Assembly (NCBI GenBank): GCA_013396915.1
Contig: VWZL01000904.1
Coordinates: 575,892 to 639,891, forward strand
Direction of reading: 5' to 3'
Length of the DNA stretch: 64,000 bases
DNA from: Stercorarius parasiticus
Lineage: Eukaryota > Chordata > Aves > Charadriiformes > Stercorariidae
The first letter of the stretch is position 1; every line of letters begins with the position of its first letter. Under the pieces are notes generated by a model. It was not told the origin of the DNA. It saw nothing but the letters and a program-made list of their open reading frames with translations, and ran no database searches. Position numbers and translations under genes: made by a program. Of this stretch, positions 60,609 through 64,000 are shown one piece after another.

Positions 60609-61756
60609 GGCAAGAGAACTCATGTTCTTTCATTTCAATATAAATTTGAGAGTGTTTATCCTCAGTAATCTGCAAGGGATTTAAGGATCACTTCTGTTAT
60701 TGAAACTAACATTCATATATATTGTGTTTATTGAAAGGAGATTTGATTGATCCCCCTCTCCCCTACTTTTCTCTCTCTGTCTTCATTAGATTGTTTTTGG
60801 TTCGCAGCAAGCCTCCTAGGGTATCTGTAGGCAGCACAATGCATTACTGAACAGATGCACGAATTAACTCATGTATTAGAAGCATGAGCGTGTAGCTATG
60901 CTATCGTGTCACTCCATCCAGATCAATTCATATCTAGGCAAAGCTCAGTGCACGTGATGGCCTTGTACAGTAGGCTTTGGCCATTCTGCATTAGCAAAGG
61001 GTATGCCTGTGTGTGTTTACACTCCTAAAAATTCTGCCTATTTAGAAATCTAAAAAGGTTCTTCAGTTTCTTTTGAGGAGAAAAAGCTTCATCGTGGAAA
61101 AGGTGCAGCTAAGGTGCAGAGAGGGTGACAAGAGATTGCTTCTTCAAACTTTCCCAGAAGTACAAGGGGACATGAAAAGAAATTTTAAGTGGCACTGTAA
61201 AACAAATGCAAGACTTTTTTTCCATTAAGCATATTTAAACTGGAAAGCTTACTGCAAGTTTGTGGACACTGACATTATGATGCATGTAAAGCCTGGTTAG
61301 GCAAAATCATAGAAGAAAAATCCATTAATGATTATTTAACACAGAAACACCATGTCTGGCTCAGGACATCCCTGAGCCACAAAATACTGAACGCTGTACC
61401 ACTGGATGGGTACTTGCGTTGCTTGCCAGTGCTCAGTAGCTTCAGAAAATAGGTTGGAAGCAGTATCCTGGGTAGAGCTGTTGGTCTGATTATGAATATT
61501 TTTTTGTAGTGTCTGTCCTGATGTGCTCTCTCTAATGTTGCATTTTCTGCAGCTGCTTACAGTGCCAGATGTCTGTTGTATTTACTATTCATAAGTACAT
61601 ATCAAAGGGTAGTTTTTTACATCTCTGCAATAAAGACCACTGAATCAGTCTTCCTCAAAGGTAATATATATACATCATTACTCATCAGCTAAAAAACTGC
61701 ATAAAAACAAGCTCAGTTTTTCATCATAAAGAAAATATGCAACAGTAAATTATTGA

Positions 61757-62374
61757 TAGAATCATAGAATGTATTGGGTTGGAAAGGACCTTTAAAGGTC
61801 ATCTAGTCCAACCCCCCTGCAGTAAGCAGGGACATCTTCAACTAGATCAGGTTGCTCAGAGCCTCATCAAGCTTGGCCTTGAATGTCTCCAGGGATGGAG
61901 CCTCCACCACCTCTCTGGGCAACCTGTTCCAGTGTTTCACCACCTTCACTGTAAAGAACTTCTCCTAATGTCTAATCTAAACCTACCCTGCTCTAGTTTA
62001 AAACCATTGCCTCTCATCCTATCGCTACATGCCCTTGCAAACAGGCCCTNGTCCAGCTTTTCATCCATGAGTACCCCCAAGTCCTTTTCTGGAGGGCTGC
62101 TCTCTATCACATCATCCCCCAGCCTGTATTGATAACGAGGGTTGCCCTGACCCAAGTGTAGGACCTTGCACTTGGCCTTGTTGAACTTCGTAAGATTTGC
62201 TCGGGCCCACCTCTCTAGCTCATCCAGGTCCCTCTGGATGACATCCCGTCCCTCTGGCACACTGACTGCACCACTCAGCTTAGTGTTGTTGGCAAACTTG
62301 CTGAGGGTGCACTTGATCCCACTGTCTTATGTGATTGATGAAGATGTTGAACAGCACCGGTCCCAGTACGGATC
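61757..62374 (-). mobile_element. CR1 LINE, best preserved copy, with an internal unresolved gap
   Basis: It starts ATAGAATCATAGAATG, then GGGTTGGAAAGGACCTTTAA and GGTCATCTAGTCCAACCCCC, a well-kept CR1 3' end. The 3' UTR and the ORF2 end follow in order to 62049. The minus-strand frame (62260-61946) has [20 protein letters not shown], then [13 protein letters not shown], then the N, then GLFARACSDRMRGNGFKLEQ and GRFRLDIR. In intact ORF2 about 130-140 residues separate DEKLD from GLFARACSDR, so the reverse transcriptase C-terminal segment is missing exactly at the N. The 5' truncation is at GTTGAACAGCACCGGTCCCA (near 62374). Its low divergence suggests a younger copy than the others here. Confidence 0.95.
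62050..62050. other. Ambiguous base N at a CR1 internal junction
   Basis: The N joins CAAACAGGCCCT (CR1 ORF2 end region) to GTCCAGCTTTTCATCCATGA (ORF2 several hundred bases further upstream in the element). It is a probable collapsed assembly gap. Confidence 0.7.
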
Positions 62375-64000
62375 TATTCTATTTTTGTAACTAAACTCAA
62401 GGCTGTCTTTTTAACATTAGAAGCTCCCCAATTTCGTTTATTACAGCTTTTCTGATGATTTTTATCAACAGTTGAATAGAAAAGAAACCCCTTGAGACGG
62501 TTGTACCTGAAACTCTTAATCTGGTGAAAGAATGGCACTTCAAGTCTGGAATAAAAACTTCAAAAATTGCTTTTGCCACCAAGAGGACCTGATTTCAATT
62601 ATAGCAGATAATACCTGGAATCAATAATAGCTTCTGGTCATCTATTAGGAGGAAAGGAACAGTAGTGTCTGCCTCATTAGTTCTTATGTGCAGATCTCCA
62701 GTTATTTCAGGCATAAAAATTTTAAGAATTTAACCCCAAGCAAAACTTTGAAGTGGGCCACCCATCCCTGTTACCAGCTAATCAATTCCTTTTCTATCAG
62801 AGCATCTTACTCCCTGTCAAAATCAGTCCCTCTGATACAGTGTTCCCACCCTCCAAATCTGTTATTTTCCAGTGTGGTTTTACTACGTTCTGTGTGGTTC
62901 ATATTCTGTCTCTGATAGTTGGGGCATCATGACTTAGAGCATTGAACTGGAGTCTTATTTTTCACTCCAGCATTTAGCATGCACAATATAGACAAGTAAT
63001 TACCCCCGTCCTTTCTCCCCCCTCTTTCTTCAGTTGAACGACTGTTTTTTATTATGTGAAACTTGAGTCTCCTATTGAGTATAAATGCTCATTTTTGAGG
63101 TATTGGTAGTTGCTGTAGATGTTGTCCCTACTGCTATTGATTCCTTTATATGTGAGGGTGTACATCCTGCTCCTCAGCCAGGAGCTGCAGTGGAGTCCAT
63201 GTCTCCCTTTGTAATGTTGAGCTTAATTTTAACTTTATGGGGGGAGCATCTTGAGCACCGTTTCGCATTACACCCTTTGTGGGGAGACAGTTTCATCTTC
63301 TAAACAAAAAGTCAAACCAGCCATGAAATCCAGCACTCTTTTGGTGAGTCTCAAATGCATCTTTGTAACACTGACATGTAAGATTTGAATGCATTAGTTG
63401 CAAGTAGAAAAAGAATCCTGCAGTATTTTTTAGAACAGCAATGCTGTCCATGCTGTAGATGAGCAGAAGGTGAGTTCCTGTACCAAAAACCTTAGTTTCA
63501 GCTTTAATCAAGACCTTGTTCTTGGATTGATCATTTTATAGGCCAGGCACTTGCGTGTGTAAAACTGTCCAAAATTGAGCACAGACAGGCAGTGATTTAG
63601 GTAAGAGTAGAAAGATGAAATTTCTTTTGAGAAACTGAACACGAGAGCTCTGTCAGATTATTCCCTCTCTTATTTTTGCTAATTGCAGTGGTGGTCTGAT
63701 ATGAAGTTAAGGATTGGAAACCTCTTTGCAATTACTCACACAGGTCCTTGTAGTGAAAAACTTTGTGAAACACATAGAAAAGATGCCTTGTAAGGTCTTA
63801 TGTCACATTCTTTATTGAACTGACTCTGTTCTATTGAAATATACAAGAAGAATGTTAAGAAAATACTAGCACTCTTGATTAATTTTAGCAGTTAATCATA
63901 GACAGGTAACTTGAACCCATATGAGATAACCAGTTTTCTCTTTCTGATTATCTCTCGATAGTTCTTACGGAAATGGGCTGTTTCATAGCTGGGGATTCAC
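62375..64000. other. Non-coding stretch, no gene recognised
   Basis: AT-rich sequence with short open frames only (up to 75 codons). A very weak MIR-like order of blocks occurs around 62936-63050 but is not strong enough to list as an element. Confidence 0.55.

Larger units (their letters stand above)
54306..61756. other. Non-coding stretch, no gene recognised
   Basis: Apart from a MIR-like SINE (55960-56112), a 20-bp palindrome (59501-59520) and an alternating purine-pyrimidine tract (60586-60608), I see only AT-rich unique sequence. Overlapping frames on both strands at 55618-55958 reflect a locally GC-richer, stop-poor stretch and show no domain. Confidence 0.55.

Noticed and set aside
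62936..63050. Weak MIR-like order of blocks (AGAGCATTGAACTGGAGTC, then GACAAGTAATTACCCCC, then CTTTCTTCAGTTG)
   Set aside because: Too short and too diverged. The central MIR core is not recognisable.
1..64000. CRISPR arrays, tRNA or rRNA genes, prokaryotic operons or plasmid features
   Set aside because: No regularly spaced repeats, no cloverleaf with A/B-box pattern noticed by eye, and the repeat content is clearly avian. A covariance-model scan would be needed to exclude small RNAs fully.

Overview
This window looks like avian nuclear DNA. It is AT-rich and non-coding, and its recognisable interspersed repeats are mostly 5'-truncated CR1 LINEs. Their 3' ends carry the bird-type ATTCTATGATTC tail instead of poly(A). 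There are also three retroviral LTR copies of families I associate with Neoaves, rather than with the chicken lineage, and a few very old amniote repeats (MIR-like SINEs, L3/CR1-like LINE pieces). I cannot name the species. I found no convincing protein-coding exon, tRNA, rRNA, CRISPR array or prokaryotic feature. The longest open frames are either inside repeats or show no family resemblance, splice context or conserved motif. The window is best read as intergenic or long-intron sequence.

Layout: 1-539 is the right part of an LTR cut by the window edge, with a TATA box and a poly(A) signal on the + strand. Position 3612-4505 holds a + strand CR1 3' tail followed by a minus-strand CR1 body that lacks its own 3' end. 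Position 6830-6950 is a MIR-like SINE and 7150-7780 a minus-strand CR1 with an internal gap marked by one N. A second LTR (13750-14268, +) and a third (about 699 bp, 19408-20106, probably minus) follow. A CR1 tail lies at 23588-23655, a MIR-like SINE at 24151-24308 and a CR1 tail at 28848-28910. A CR1 at 34913-35617 carries a second, oppositely oriented CR1 tail inside it. A decayed CR1 lies at 41812-42036, an L3-like relic at 54095-54305, a MIR-like SINE at 55960-56112, and the best preserved CR1 at 61757-62374, also with an internal N.

Between the repeats are several structures worth attention: a 61-nt hairpin (37168-37228), a second hairpin (48169-48223), an 85-bp tandem duplication (44875-45044), a cluster of three POU octamer-type sites (39127-39175), a homeodomain/TCF/forkhead motif-rich block (31640-32200), and a 23-bp alternating purine-pyrimidine tract (60586-60608).

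No genes act together here. The functional candidates are regulatory or structural, and all need comparative data. Family assignments rest on my recognition of consensus sequences, not on a database search. Boundaries are approximate unless a terminal motif is quoted.
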